A DNA stretch of 9,603 nt from Chloroflexota bacterium (GCA_017743585.1 JAGHYP010000089.1:1-9603); one strand, 5' to 3'. Shown: positions 1 through 6,868, numbered from the stretch's first letter. Program-made: numbers and translations. Notes: generated by a model from the sequence alone, not told the origin.

Positions 1-48
1 ATACGTTCCTGTTCGTGGCGCGAAGGCGCGCCACGAACAGGAACGTAT
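1..48. repeat. Perfect 22-bp inverted repeat with 4-nt spacer at the window edge
   Basis: Positions 1-22 are the exact reverse complement of 27-48, separated by AAGG (23-26). It lies inside the minus-strand DUF5667 reading frame, which stays open through it. The arm begins at base 1, so the full repeat may extend beyond the window. Either a real palindromic element or a fold-back assembly artefact would give this. Confidence 0.93.
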
Positions 49-628
49 CGGCGCCGCGGCTGCGCAGGTCGTCGCGCTCAGCGCCTTCGGGCAGCGCGTC
101 CAAGGCGCGCTGCAGGCTCTGGGCTGCCGCTTCGAGCAGCGCGGGCGGTACTGAGTCGCCTCTGGCCACCATGAACTCGAGTTCTTGCAGGCGCTCACGG
201 GCGTGCGCGACGCGCAGCTCAGGCGGGTCGCCGCTCAGCGACGCAGCAAAGCTTTCCACAGCGCGCTTCAAGCCATAGAGCGGATCGTTAGGCAAGCTGG
301 AGAACGACGCGACCGTCAAAAGTGTGCCGATGCCGATCAGGATGCCGAGGACAGCCGCGACCGCCAATGTGGGCAGCAGCCAATTCGGCGCAGGGCGCAC
401 GTGCAAGGCATACGCAGCGCGCAAACGACGTTCTAGCGCGTTGCGTTGTGAGGCGCCCATGCGCTCTGCGCTGAGCGCCCGCAGGGCGAGCGCCGAGCGC
501 AAAAGCGCACTGAGCGCCGTGAACTCAGGGTAGCGTCTGGCGCACTCTTCAACGGAGACTTTGCCCGCGCGCACGTCGCGCAGGCATGCCTCAAAGATTT
601 CGTGAGGATCGGTCAGCCGTGGCGGCAT
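1..628 (-). CDS. DUF5667 domain-containing membrane protein (3' end cut off by window edge)
   Basis: This gene reads leftwards from an ATG at 628 and leaves the window with no stop, so 209 codons are visible. Residues 1-80 form a soluble, Ala/Arg-rich region that includes VSVEECARRYPEF (about 25-37), the kind of composition-biased N-terminus seen in anti-sigma-like proteins. Residues about 83-107 are one strongly hydrophobic membrane segment. After it comes LPNDPLYGLKRAVESF (112-127) and a helical stretch with ARERLQELE, which match the DUF5667 signature known from Chloroflexota and Actinobacteria. The family has no established function; a role as a membrane-bound regulator next to sigma-factor genes is often suggested, but nothing here tests it. 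No strong ribosome-binding site is visible upstream (only GAGAAA). A -10-like TAAAAT lies at 661-666 on the same strand. The last 15 or so residues are encoded by a perfect inverted repeat and may not be genuine. Confidence 0.72.
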   Translation of the reverse strand, partial: MPPRLTDPHEIFEACLRDVRAGKVSVEECARRYPEFTALSALLRSALALRALSAERMGASQRNALERRLRAAYALHVRPAPNWLLPTLAVAAVLGILIGIGTLLTVASFSSLPNDPLYGLKRAVESFAASLSGDPPELRVAHARERLQELEFMVARGDSVPPALLEAAAQSLQRALDALPEGAERDDLRSRGADTFLFVARLRATNRNV

Positions 629-969
629 AGGTTTCTCATTTAGTCAACAATCCCCTGCCCATTTTACCGCGCGGCATCCCTAGAAGAGACGGTGCGTTAC
701 TTGACGTTGTAGACATTCACGCACTTGCACTTGGTGAAGTCGCCGAGCGTGCCATTGACCACATGCGTCACGCGCAGCGTTGACTGCGCACGAGACATGC
801 CTGCATCATCCAGAGCGAGCACCCAAGCGCAATCACAAGCTAGATGCGCACAGAGCGATGCACTGACTCACAGCTCTTCTTCGGCAATCCGTCGTATAAC
901 CTTAACAGATGCCTCTACTTTGCCGCAAGCCATCGCCGCCTGAGCAAACGGTGAGCGGCGGTCGTGCGC

Positions 970-999
970 CTGCCACACGCGCGCTGAGTAGAGTATAAT
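970..999 (+). promoter_or_regulatory. Sigma-70-type promoter for the M50 protease operon
   Basis: A perfect -10 hexamer TATAAT lies at 994-999. An 18-bp spacer separates it from CTGCCA at 970-975, which matches TTGACA at four of six positions. Transcription would start near 1006, leaving a leader of about 50 nt before the ATG at 1055. The -10 is convincing; the -35 is weak. Confidence 0.5.
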
Positions 1000-1042
1000 C
1001 TGCGTCAAGTTTTGATGAAGCGCTGTGCTTCGGTCGCGAAGT

Positions 1043-1047
1043 GAAGG
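1043..1047 (+). promoter_or_regulatory. Ribosome-binding site GAAGG that fixes the M50 protease start
   Basis: GAAGG lies 7 nt upstream of the ATG at 1055. An in-frame GTG at 1025 would add ten residues, but this site and the membrane segment that begins immediately after the ATG both favour 1055. Confidence 0.6.
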
Positions 1048-1054
1048 TATCGGA

Positions 1055-2464
1055 ATGGATTTCCTGCTGGCTGTTCTCTCGTTTGTGATCGTCCTTGCGC
1101 CCTTGATCCTGATCCACGAGTGGGGGCACTTCATCGCGTGCCGCCTAACGGGCGTGACTGTGCTGGAGTTTGGACTCGGCTTTCCGCCGCGTGCCGTCAA
1201 GCTCTTCGAGCGCAACGGCACTGAGTTCACCTTGAACTGGCTGCCCCTAGGCGGCTTTGTGCGCCCGCTCGGCGAGGATTTTGTGCGACCTGTGGGTGAA
1301 GAAGCGACCGAACGCGAGCGCCAAGCCTATCGCCGCTATCAAGAAAAGTTGGCGGCGCTCAGCAAAAAAGTGCTGAAGCTGAAATCGGTAGCGGAGGCGA
1401 CGCCGCTTCAGCGCCTGTGCTTCCTCGCGGCAGGCTCAGGCATGAACGCAGTGGCGGCAGTTGTGCTGCTGATCATCGCCGCGACCATCTCGTTGCCGCC
1501 TGTGGTGCTAGCGGCGGCGCCGAACTCGCCTGCTGCTGTGAGCGGCCTGCAATTCGGCGATGTGATCACAGCAGTGAACGGGGTACCTGTCAGCAGCACG
1601 GCGCAGATCGAAGCACAGATCGAAGCGCATCGCAAGTCAGCGCAGCGCGATCAGCCGATCCGCTTGACTGTGCAGCGCAACGGCGAGGTGCGCGAGGTCG
1701 TCTTGGGCGAGCAAGCGGGTAGATTCCCGAACCAAGCCGTGCTGATCACCAGCGTGACGCGCAACATGCCTGCTGATGGCGTCTTTGAGCCGAACGACGT
1801 CATCTTGAGCGTGGATGGCAGAGTGCGCTCGACCGAGTCGATCGTGGAATACGTGCGCCGGCGCGGCGGCGAGGAAGTCACGTTTGTGGTGTTGCGCGGG
1901 AATAAGCGCTTGACGCTGACTGTTGTGCCGCGCCGCAACGTGCCGGTCGGCGAGCCTGCTGTTGGCATCGGGCTGCGCCCGCTCGAGTTTAACCTGATCA
2001 CAGGCTTGGCGCTCGAAGATCGCGCTGAAGGCAAGCCGTTCTTCGAGGCAATTGGCGCAGGCATTCAGCGCGCCGGGCTGATTCTTGAGCAGCTGATCCG
2101 CTTCCCTATCGATTTGATTCGCGGCGCGCTGACTATTGAGGAAGCGCGCCCTGTGAGCGTGGTCGGCATCTCCCAATTAGGCGGGCAAGTGGTCAGCGCT
2201 GCGGTTGAAGATCGCTCGCCGTTGCGCTTGCTCAATTTCGCTGCGCTGATCAGCCTCGCGCTCGGCTTCACCAACTTGTTGCCAATCCCGGGTTTGGATG
2301 GCGGGCGCATCCTATTCGTGTTGCTCGAAATCGTGCGCGGCAAGCCGATGGCGCCCGAGCGCGAGAGCGTCATTCACACGATCGGCCTGCTATTCATCCT
2401 TGGGCTGTTCATGATTTTGGTGGTCAACGATCTGGTCAATCCAATCGGGCAGGTCATACGGTGA
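1055..2464 (+). CDS. rseP: RseP-like M50 site-2 intramembrane zinc metalloprotease with tandem PDZ domains
   Basis: The 469-residue product is a site-2 protease that would cut transmembrane segments of partner proteins, classically anti-sigma factors, inside the cytoplasmic membrane. The zinc and catalytic motif HEWGH is at residues 21-25 in the first membrane helix (about 3-25). The third ligand is in NLLPIPGLDGG (407-417; Asp415) in a later helix. A GSGMN motif around 127-131 opens the second membrane segment (to about 152). Two PDZ domains follow at about 157-225 and 229-300, and a final helix runs from about 440 to 462. The length is close to that of E. coli RseP (450). A charged, probably helical stretch rich in Glu, Arg and Lys (about residues 78-115) sits between the GGFVRPLGEDF strand region and the second helix. 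A HEAT-repeat gene follows after 18 bp, suggesting an operon. The substrate is unknown; the divergent DUF5667 protein has a single membrane span and is a conceivable but untested candidate. Confidence 0.93.
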   Translation: MDFLLAVLSFVIVLAPLILIHEWGHFIACRLTGVTVLEFGLGFPPRAVKLFERNGTEFTLNWLPLGGFVRPLGEDFVRPVGEEATERERQAYRRYQEKLAALSKKVLKLKSVAEATPLQRLCFLAAGSGMNAVAAVVLLIIAATISLPPVVLAAAPNSPAAVSGLQFGDVITAVNGVPVSSTAQIEAQIEAHRKSAQRDQPIRLTVQRNGEVREVVLGEQAGRFPNQAVLITSVTRNMPADGVFEPNDVILSVDGRVRSTESIVEYVRRRGGEEVTFVVLRGNKRLTLTVVPRRNVPVGEPAVGIGLRPLEFNLITGLALEDRAEGKPFFEAIGAGIQRAGLILEQLIRFPIDLIRGALTIEEARPVSVVGISQLGGQVVSAAVEDRSPLRLLNFAALISLALGFTNLLPIPGLDGGRILFVLLEIVRGKPMAPERESVIHTIGLLFILGLFMILVVNDLVNPIGQVIR

Positions 2465-2482
2465 CGGCGTGTAGATAAGGCA

Positions 2483-3400
2483 ATGGCGATCAAGTTTGAG
2501 GACATCATCCGCGATTTAACTAGCGACGAAGTTCCGATCACCAAAGGGCTTGTGCGCCGACTCTCAAACTTGGGCGAGCCTGAGCGCCAGGCGCTTGTGA
2601 GGGTATGGGGCGGCATCTCTGTTGAGCGGCGTCGTCAAGTCTTGCACGAGATCGCGGAGCTCAGCGAGACTGAGTTCGACACAGATTTCAGCGCCGTCAC
2701 GTATCTCGCCTTGACTGACTTGCACGATGACTTGCGCGAGGCAGCCATTGAGGCGTCTTGGCCAGACGAGTCGGTTGAGATGTTCAATCGCTTGCTGTCG
2801 ATGGCGAGCGTTGATTCCTCGCCAGCTGTGCGCGCCGCCGCTGTCAGCGCGCTCGGGCGCTTCATCCTGCAGGCTGAGCTCGGCAAGTTCAGCCCGATGC
2901 AAGCGCGGCAGGCTGAGCGCGTTGCGCTGAGGCTCTACAACAATCGCAACGAAGATGTGCGTGTCCGTTGCCGCGCGCTGGAGGCGATCGCCAATAGCAG
3001 CCGTGCTGAAGTGATCGGCATGATCGAGGAGTCGTATCGCGATGGCGACTCGCGCTTGCGCGCCGCTGCGCTCTATGCCATGGGCAGGACCTGCGACAGG
3101 CGCTGGGCGAGCACTGTATTGCGCGAGCTGAACAGCGACGATCCTGCCATCCGCTTTGAGGCGTTGCGCGCAGCCGGCGAGTTAGGTCTGGAAGAAGCTG
3201 TGCCGTTGATCGGCGAGCTGGTGACTGGCGCTGACCGACAGACGCTCGAGATGGCGATCTGGGCGCTTGGCGAGATCGGCGGCGGCGAATCGCAGCGTGT
3301 GCTAGAAGAACTTTTCAAGCACGCTGAGGAGATCGAAGACGAGGGCTTGATTGAGCAGATCGAAGACGCGCTCGCCAACGCTAGCTTACCCAATCTCTAG
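2483..3400 (+). CDS. HEAT-repeat protein
   Basis: The 305-residue soluble protein has no signal peptide or membrane segment. From about residue 75 it is built of repeating helix pairs of about 30 residues, with the PBS-lyase-like HEAT pattern: SPAVRAAAVSALGRF, EDVRVRCRALEAIA, SRLRAAALYAMGR, PAIRFEALRAAGELG and QTLEMAIWALGEIG are successive second-helix motifs with conserved Arg/Ala and Gly. The N-terminal 70 residues are charged and helical, and the acidic tail contains EEIEDEGLIEQIEDA. Such solenoids mediate protein binding; no catalytic residues can be named. The ATG at 2483 has GATAAGG ending only 2 nt upstream, so ribosome binding may depend on coupling with the M50 protease gene, whose stop lies 18 bp before. 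That spacing suggests one operon and perhaps a shared role with the protease, which is inference. Its stop overlaps the convergent glycosyltransferase stop. Confidence 0.85.
   Translation: MAIKFEDIIRDLTSDEVPITKGLVRRLSNLGEPERQALVRVWGGISVERRRQVLHEIAELSETEFDTDFSAVTYLALTDLHDDLREAAIEASWPDESVEMFNRLLSMASVDSSPAVRAAAVSALGRFILQAELGKFSPMQARQAERVALRLYNNRNEDVRVRCRALEAIANSSRAEVIGMIEESYRDGDSRLRAAALYAMGRTCDRRWASTVLRELNSDDPAIRFEALRAAGELGLEEAVPLIGELVTGADRQTLEMAIWALGEIGGGESQRVLEELFKHAEEIEDEGLIEQIEDALANASLPNL
3397..3400. other. Interlocked convergent stop codons in one CTAG
   Basis: The HEAT gene ends with TAG at 3398-3400, and the glycosyltransferase gene on the other strand ends with TAG read from 3399 to 3397. 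The palindrome CTAG serves both, so the two genes overlap by 4 bp and no terminator lies between them. Confidence 0.95.
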
Positions 3401-4557
3401 CGATCTAGCACGCGCTCGTAGACGGCGTAGGTCTCGCGCGCTGTGCGCTCCCAGCTGAAGTTGCTGGCGCGCGCCAAGCCGAGATTCCGCAGGCTTGCGT
3501 GCAGGTCATCTTGGATCAGCACGGCGATGATCGCGCCGCCCAGTTGCCGCGAATCGTTCGGCGGCACCAGATACGCTGCATCGCCGACGATTTCAGGCAC
3601 CGAAGATGCTTCTGCCGCGACGACAGGCGTGCCACACGCCATCGCTTCCAGCACGCCGAGCCCGAAGCCCTCGTAGCGGCTTGGCATCACGAATAAGCGC
3701 GCCATGCGATAGAGCGCAGGTTTATCTTCCTCGTCCACCGCTCCAAGCCAGCGTATCCATTGCGCTAAGCCCTCGCGTGCCGCGATCTCTGCGGGCAGAT
3801 CGGGGAAGCGCGGCGTCCCCCAGCGCTCAGGCAGCTTGCCTGCCAAAACAAGTGGAAATTCATCGCCGACCGACGGGCCGACATAGGTGTATGCGGCGAT
3901 CAAGGCGCGCAAGTTCTTGCGCACATCGAAGCCGCCAAGGTACAGCGCGTATTGCTCAGGCAAGTTGTACTTGCGGCGCACTGCGGAGTCGCGCTCAGCG
4001 CCTAAGCGCGGATGAAAAGCCTCAGCAGCCGCCAATGGGATGGCGGTCACGCGCTCAGGCGGCACGCCAATGTATCGCACGATCTCGCCCTTGGAGAATT
4101 CGGAGTCAGTGATGATATGCGAGACGCCGAGCGCTGACGCGCGCACCAAGCCGAAGTACAATCTGCCGCCTAAGCCGCCTTGATAGATCGGCATGCTGAG
4201 CGGCACGACGTCGTGAATGGTCACTACCAGAGGGATTGGCGAGCTAAGCGGCGCCGCCCAATACGGCACGTGCGCAATTTGCGCGCCGATCTCGCCCGCT
4301 GCTTTCGGGAAAGCCCGCTGCTCAAACCATACCTTGCCCAGCTGCCCGTTGCCGACGCGCACGCGGATCGTCTGCACGCCTTCAGGCACATCGGCGAGCG
4401 CGCTGCCGCGCTCAGGCGCGATCAGCGAGAGCCGCAAAGCGGCGTAGCGCGCCTCGCTCTGCCGCAAGCGCCACAATGCGCGCACCAACTCGCGGACGTA
4501 TTGCCCGCTGCCCGTGTGCTTCTGCTCCCAGAACCAAGCGTTGATCGCAACGTGCAT
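3397..4557 (-). CDS. Glycosyltransferase family 4 (GT-B fold), mannosyltransferase-like
   Basis: The 386-residue product should transfer a sugar from a nucleotide-sugar donor to a glycan or lipid acceptor at the cytoplasmic face of the membrane. The N-terminal Rossmann half starts MHVAINAWFW and has the Gly-rich acceptor loop HTGSGQYVREL (about 14-24), then VVTIHDVVPLS and IITDSEFSKGEIVRYIGVP. The linker has the typical AIPLAAAEAFHP. The donor half begins YALYLGGFDVRKNL, with Arg213 and Lys214 at the positions that usually contact the donor phosphates. The family EX7E motif is EGFGLGVLE (Glu296 and Glu304), followed by AMACGTPVVAAEASSVPEIV. Overall it resembles the GT4 subgroup of MtfB/WbpY-type mannosyltransferases, but donor and acceptor cannot be read from sequence. 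The ATG at 4557 is supported by GGAG 8 nt upstream. It stands alone, with no other polysaccharide genes in the window. Confidence 0.92.
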   Translation of the reverse strand: MHVAINAWFWEQKHTGSGQYVRELVRALWRLRQSEARYAALRLSLIAPERGSALADVPEGVQTIRVRVGNGQLGKVWFEQRAFPKAAGEIGAQIAHVPYWAAPLSSPIPLVVTIHDVVPLSMPIYQGGLGGRLYFGLVRASALGVSHIITDSEFSKGEIVRYIGVPPERVTAIPLAAAEAFHPRLGAERDSAVRRKYNLPEQYALYLGGFDVRKNLRALIAAYTYVGPSVGDEFPLVLAGKLPERWGTPRFPDLPAEIAAREGLAQWIRWLGAVDEEDKPALYRMARLFVMPSRYEGFGLGVLEAMACGTPVVAAEASSVPEIVGDAAYLVPPNDSRQLGGAIIAVLIQDDLHASLRNLGLARASNFSWERTARETYAVYERVLDR

Positions 4558-4591
4558 CTGCGCCGCTCCACAAGGGCATTCTCGATTTGGG

Positions 4592-4597
4592 ATTGTA
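4592..4597 (-). promoter_or_regulatory. Possible -10 box for the glycosyltransferase gene
   Basis: On the minus strand TACAAT (five of six matches to TATAAT) lies about 35 nt upstream of the ATG at 4557. No convincing -35 hexamer is found 16-18 bp further upstream, so this is a weak call. Confidence 0.27.
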
Positions 4598-4755
4598 CAG
4601 CAAGGCGCATATTTTGCCCCGACTTCTGGATATCGGCGGCGTTGCGCACACGGCTAGATGCAGTAGACACTCGAACAGGCATTCGGAAGACGCAAGGTGA
4701 GCAACGGTGGACACAATTCGTGTTACGATCCGAGCGTGCGGCGCGCGATCGGCAA

Positions 4756-4779
4756 TGCAGCGCGCTATTGCAGCGCGCT
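4756..4779. repeat. Two 11-bp direct repeats that also form a 7-bp hairpin
   Basis: TGCAGCGCGCT occurs at 4756-4766 and again at 4769-4779. Because its core is self-complementary, AGCGCGC (4759-4765) can pair with GCGCGCT (4773-4779) across a 7-nt loop. No T-run follows on either side, so an intrinsic terminator is not supported. In such GC-rich DNA it may be chance. Confidence 0.5.
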
Positions 4780-4860
4780 TGGATAAGCGCAGGGCAGAGC
4801 GCTGCGGGTCACCTCGGGCAAATGCTCGCCGCGCGAGCCGCTCCTGGCATAGCTGGCTTG

Positions 4861-4889
4861 TTTACGGGGCGCGCGAAACCTGCTATAGT
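4861..4889 (+). promoter_or_regulatory. Extended -10 promoter for the HTH/HD/CHAD-like gene
   Basis: TGCTATAGT at 4881-4889 gives an extended -10 (TGn plus TATAGT). A 17-bp spacer separates it from TTTACG at 4861-4866, which matches TTGACA at four of six positions. Transcription would start near 4896, leaving a leader of about 70 nt before the ATG at 4967. Confidence 0.45.
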
Positions 4890-4939
4890 CATGCGCGCGA
4901 CCACCTGATCTGCATTGCGCATCCTCGCTTGCGCGCTAT

Positions 4940-4959
4940 ATTCACATTTCGGGGTGAAT
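4940..4959 (+). promoter_or_regulatory. Inverted repeat ATTCAC-N8-GTGAAT just upstream of the HTH gene start
   Basis: ATTCAC (4940-4945) and GTGAAT (4954-4959) are perfect complements around an 8-nt centre that contributes GG to GGGGTG (4951-4956), the only Shine-Dalgarno-like sequence before the ATG at 4967. It could be an operator or a leader hairpin that hides the ribosome-binding site. Neither is proven; six-base arms can arise by chance. Confidence 0.35.
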
Positions 4960-4966
4960 TCGAGAG

Positions 4967-6751
4967 ATGGTCAAAGGGCAACGTGCGTTATTACCGCCCG
5001 AAGAGGAAGAGCGCTTGAAGATGATTGCGGAAACTGCCTCGCCGGCGCTGCGGCAGCGCGCTTTGGCGATTTTGGCGTGGCACGAAGGCGCAACCGCTGC
5101 CGAGGCCGCTGCGCGCACACAGTTGAGCGTCAATCAAGTTCAGTATTTATGGCGCCGGTATCGCCAAAAAGGGATCGATCTATTCATGGTTGAGGATGAC
5201 GCGCCCCCTCAGCGCGAAACAACGAGCGCGCCCGCGCCCATCGCCGATGATCGGATCAGCCTTGAGGCGCTCTGCCAGCAGTATCGTGTGGATATGGCGC
5301 ACGCAAAGCACATCAGCGCATTGGCGACGCAAATCTTCGACGCGACCGAGGCTGTGCATCGCCTTGCGCCGAACATGCGGCCGCTCTTGGAGGCAGCAGC
5401 GCTCGTTCACAACATCGCTTATGAGATCGATCCGCCCAATCATCACTTGCGCGGTCGCGATATCTTGATGAACACGCCTTTGCGCGGCTTCTCGGACGAC
5501 GAGCGGCGCATTTTGGCGTGCACTACATCTTTTCATCGCAAAAAAGTGCATCCCGATGCCGAGCCAGTCTACACAGCGCTGCCCGAAGACTTGCGCCGCG
5601 ACGTGCTAGCGCTCTCCGCCATTTTGCGCATCGCCGACGGCTTAGATCATTCGCAGACGCAAAGCACGGTCATTGACGCGCTGCATCTGAACGCCAATCA
5701 GGTCGAGATTGTAGTCAGCGGCGAACACGCTGCTGAAGACGCGGCACAGGCTCAGAAGAAAGCCGACCTGTGGGCAAAAGTCTTCCCCGTCCCTGTGCGC
5801 ATCTTGCCGGCGTCCATCGCGCCGAGCTCCGATGCCGATGCGCAGCCGCGCGAGCAGCCATGGCGCCAGGCGCTGCCTCAAGCAGTTGGCCTGAATGATA
5901 CGATCAGCATTGTGCGCGCCGGTCGGCTCTTTGCCGCAAAGACTTTGGATCGTGTTGAGGCGTTGTTGCGTCACTTGCAGCACGGTAACTTGACCGTGTT
6001 GCCCTCTCTATCGCGCGAAGCCTTCCGCCTGAACGAAGCGATTGCGTTGGCAGATGCCAAGGAGCATCGCAAAGAGGCAAAATGGTTCGCTGATACGGTC
6101 GGCGAGGCGCGTCTGCTTTTTGCGTTGGCAGAGCGCGCCGCCATGCTCGCGGAAGATGCACAGGAGCATCTGCACATGGCTGAGCGCGCGCAAGCGTGGC
6201 AGGCAGAGGCGCGCGCCGCTTGCAACGCGATAGACATGGCGCGCTTCAAGCGCTTGGCGGAAGGCTTGCGAGTCGCACTGAGCGACAACGTCGATCCGAA
6301 CGAGAAAGCGCTGGCGATCTATCACATCGGCACGCTGCTCTGGGAGCGGTTGACCGCGCTGCGGACAGTGATGGAGCAAGGCACAAGCGTGGACGAGGCG
6401 CTGGTTGCCCTCTTCCGCCTGCAGGACTACCTAGTCGCTTTCCGCGAGCTGCTCGGCGCAGAAGTCTCGCAAGTGCTGGACATGCTGACGCCGCTGGAAA
6501 ACTATCTAGTCGCCATTCAAGTGGCGCAGGCGCTCATCAATCGCCTTGAGCGAATGCTCGCCGCCGGGCCGAAGCGCGGTCGCAGAGCAAAAAGCGCAGC
6601 GTCGCCTGCGCCCGATGCAGCTATCGAGGCCTTGCGCGCTTCGCAGCACGAGCTGATCGAGGCGCTCGCCGATTCGCTTTCCGATGTCTGGGCAAGCGTG
6701 AACAGTCCGATCTTCAGGCGCGCCTTCGCTTTGGCGATCGCCGCGCCTTGA
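4967..6751 (+). CDS. HTH / Ppx-GppA-type HD / CHAD-like fusion protein
   Basis: The 594-residue product seems to join three modules. Residues about 8-75 form a homeodomain-like HTH of the kind at the N-terminus of IS630-type transposases (LPPEEEERLKMIAE, then AAEAAARTQLSVNQVQYLWRR). Residues about 103-285 resemble the C-terminal HD domain of Ppx/GppA phosphatases: His112, the core VHNIAY where HD is expected (His148, Asn149), HH at 159-160, GFSDDERRIL, His190 in SFHRK, and LRIADGLDHS (Asp224). Residues about 308-545 are all-helical and resemble a degenerate CHAD domain, a fold known to bind polyphosphate; the usual conserved His and Arg cluster is not evident. The tail is helical. No membrane segment is seen. 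The Asp-to-Asn change suggests ligand sensing rather than hydrolysis, which is inference. The ATG at 4967 is kept because the HTH begins directly after it, though ribosome binding (GGGGTG, 10 nt upstream) is weak. The HTH and HD calls are firmer than CHAD. Confidence 0.72.
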   Translation: MVKGQRALLPPEEEERLKMIAETASPALRQRALAILAWHEGATAAEAAARTQLSVNQVQYLWRRYRQKGIDLFMVEDDAPPQRETTSAPAPIADDRISLEALCQQYRVDMAHAKHISALATQIFDATEAVHRLAPNMRPLLEAAALVHNIAYEIDPPNHHLRGRDILMNTPLRGFSDDERRILACTTSFHRKKVHPDAEPVYTALPEDLRRDVLALSAILRIADGLDHSQTQSTVIDALHLNANQVEIVVSGEHAAEDAAQAQKKADLWAKVFPVPVRILPASIAPSSDADAQPREQPWRQALPQAVGLNDTISIVRAGRLFAAKTLDRVEALLRHLQHGNLTVLPSLSREAFRLNEAIALADAKEHRKEAKWFADTVGEARLLFALAERAAMLAEDAQEHLHMAERAQAWQAEARAACNAIDMARFKRLAEGLRVALSDNVDPNEKALAIYHIGTLLWERLTALRTVMEQGTSVDEALVALFRLQDYLVAFRELLGAEVSQVLDMLTPLENYLVAIQVAQALINRLERMLAAGPKRGRRAKSAASPAPDAAIEALRASQHELIEALADSLSDVWASVNSPIFRRAFALAIAAP

Positions 6752-6861
6752 TGCAAGGGGGCGGCATCCGCGATGAGCTACAGCCGCTGCGCGCCACCAA
6801 TGTGCAGCGCCGAGCTGCGCCAACAGTTTGAAGGGCGCAGGGCCCGCTCGAGCAGAACGGC

Positions 6862-6868
6862 GGAGGGG
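6862..6868 (+). promoter_or_regulatory. Ribosome-binding site GGAGGGG that fixes the phosphodiesterase start
   Basis: GGAGGGG ends 4 nt before the ATG at 6873. It rules against the upstream in-frame start at 6828, which would add 15 Arg-rich residues and has no such site. Confidence 0.65.

Larger units (their letters stand above)
629..1054. other. Divergent intergenic region, 426 bp
   Basis: This region separates the start of the DUF5667 gene (minus) from the start of the M50 protease gene (plus). Apart from the promoter at 970-999, nothing in it is a convincing gene. On the minus strand a short frame ends at a TAA at 697-699. It could begin at a GTG at 820-822 (41 codons) and its last 27 sense codons mostly end in G or C. 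A second minus-strand peptide of 21 residues begins with MACGK and ends with EEEL at about 869-934. Both are too short to call as genes. No RNA gene, terminator hairpin or mobile-element end was seen. Confidence 0.6.
4558..4966. other. Divergent intergenic control region, 409 bp
   Basis: This region lies between the glycosyltransferase start (minus) and the HTH/HD/CHAD-like gene start (plus). It holds a -10-like site for the former (4592-4597), an extended -10 promoter for the latter (4861-4889), a GC-rich hairpin made of two direct copies of TGCAGCGCGCT (4756-4779), and a small inverted repeat just before the start codon (4940-4959). The open frames crossing it are arginine-rich and lack a credible start, so no gene is called. 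Confidence 0.6.

Noticed and set aside
15..533. Plus-strand open frames across 15-533
   Set aside because: They are Arg/Ser/Ala-rich shadows of the minus-strand DUF5667 gene, whose membrane segment and domain motif are clear.
4708..4729. Promoter TGGACA ... TACGAT
   Set aside because: The spacer is only 10 bp, far too short for a sigma-70 promoter.
4967..5190. IS630-type transposase suggested by the HTH
   Set aside because: Only the HTH resembles such transposases; no DDE catalytic domain follows, and no terminal inverted repeats or target-site duplications flank the gene.
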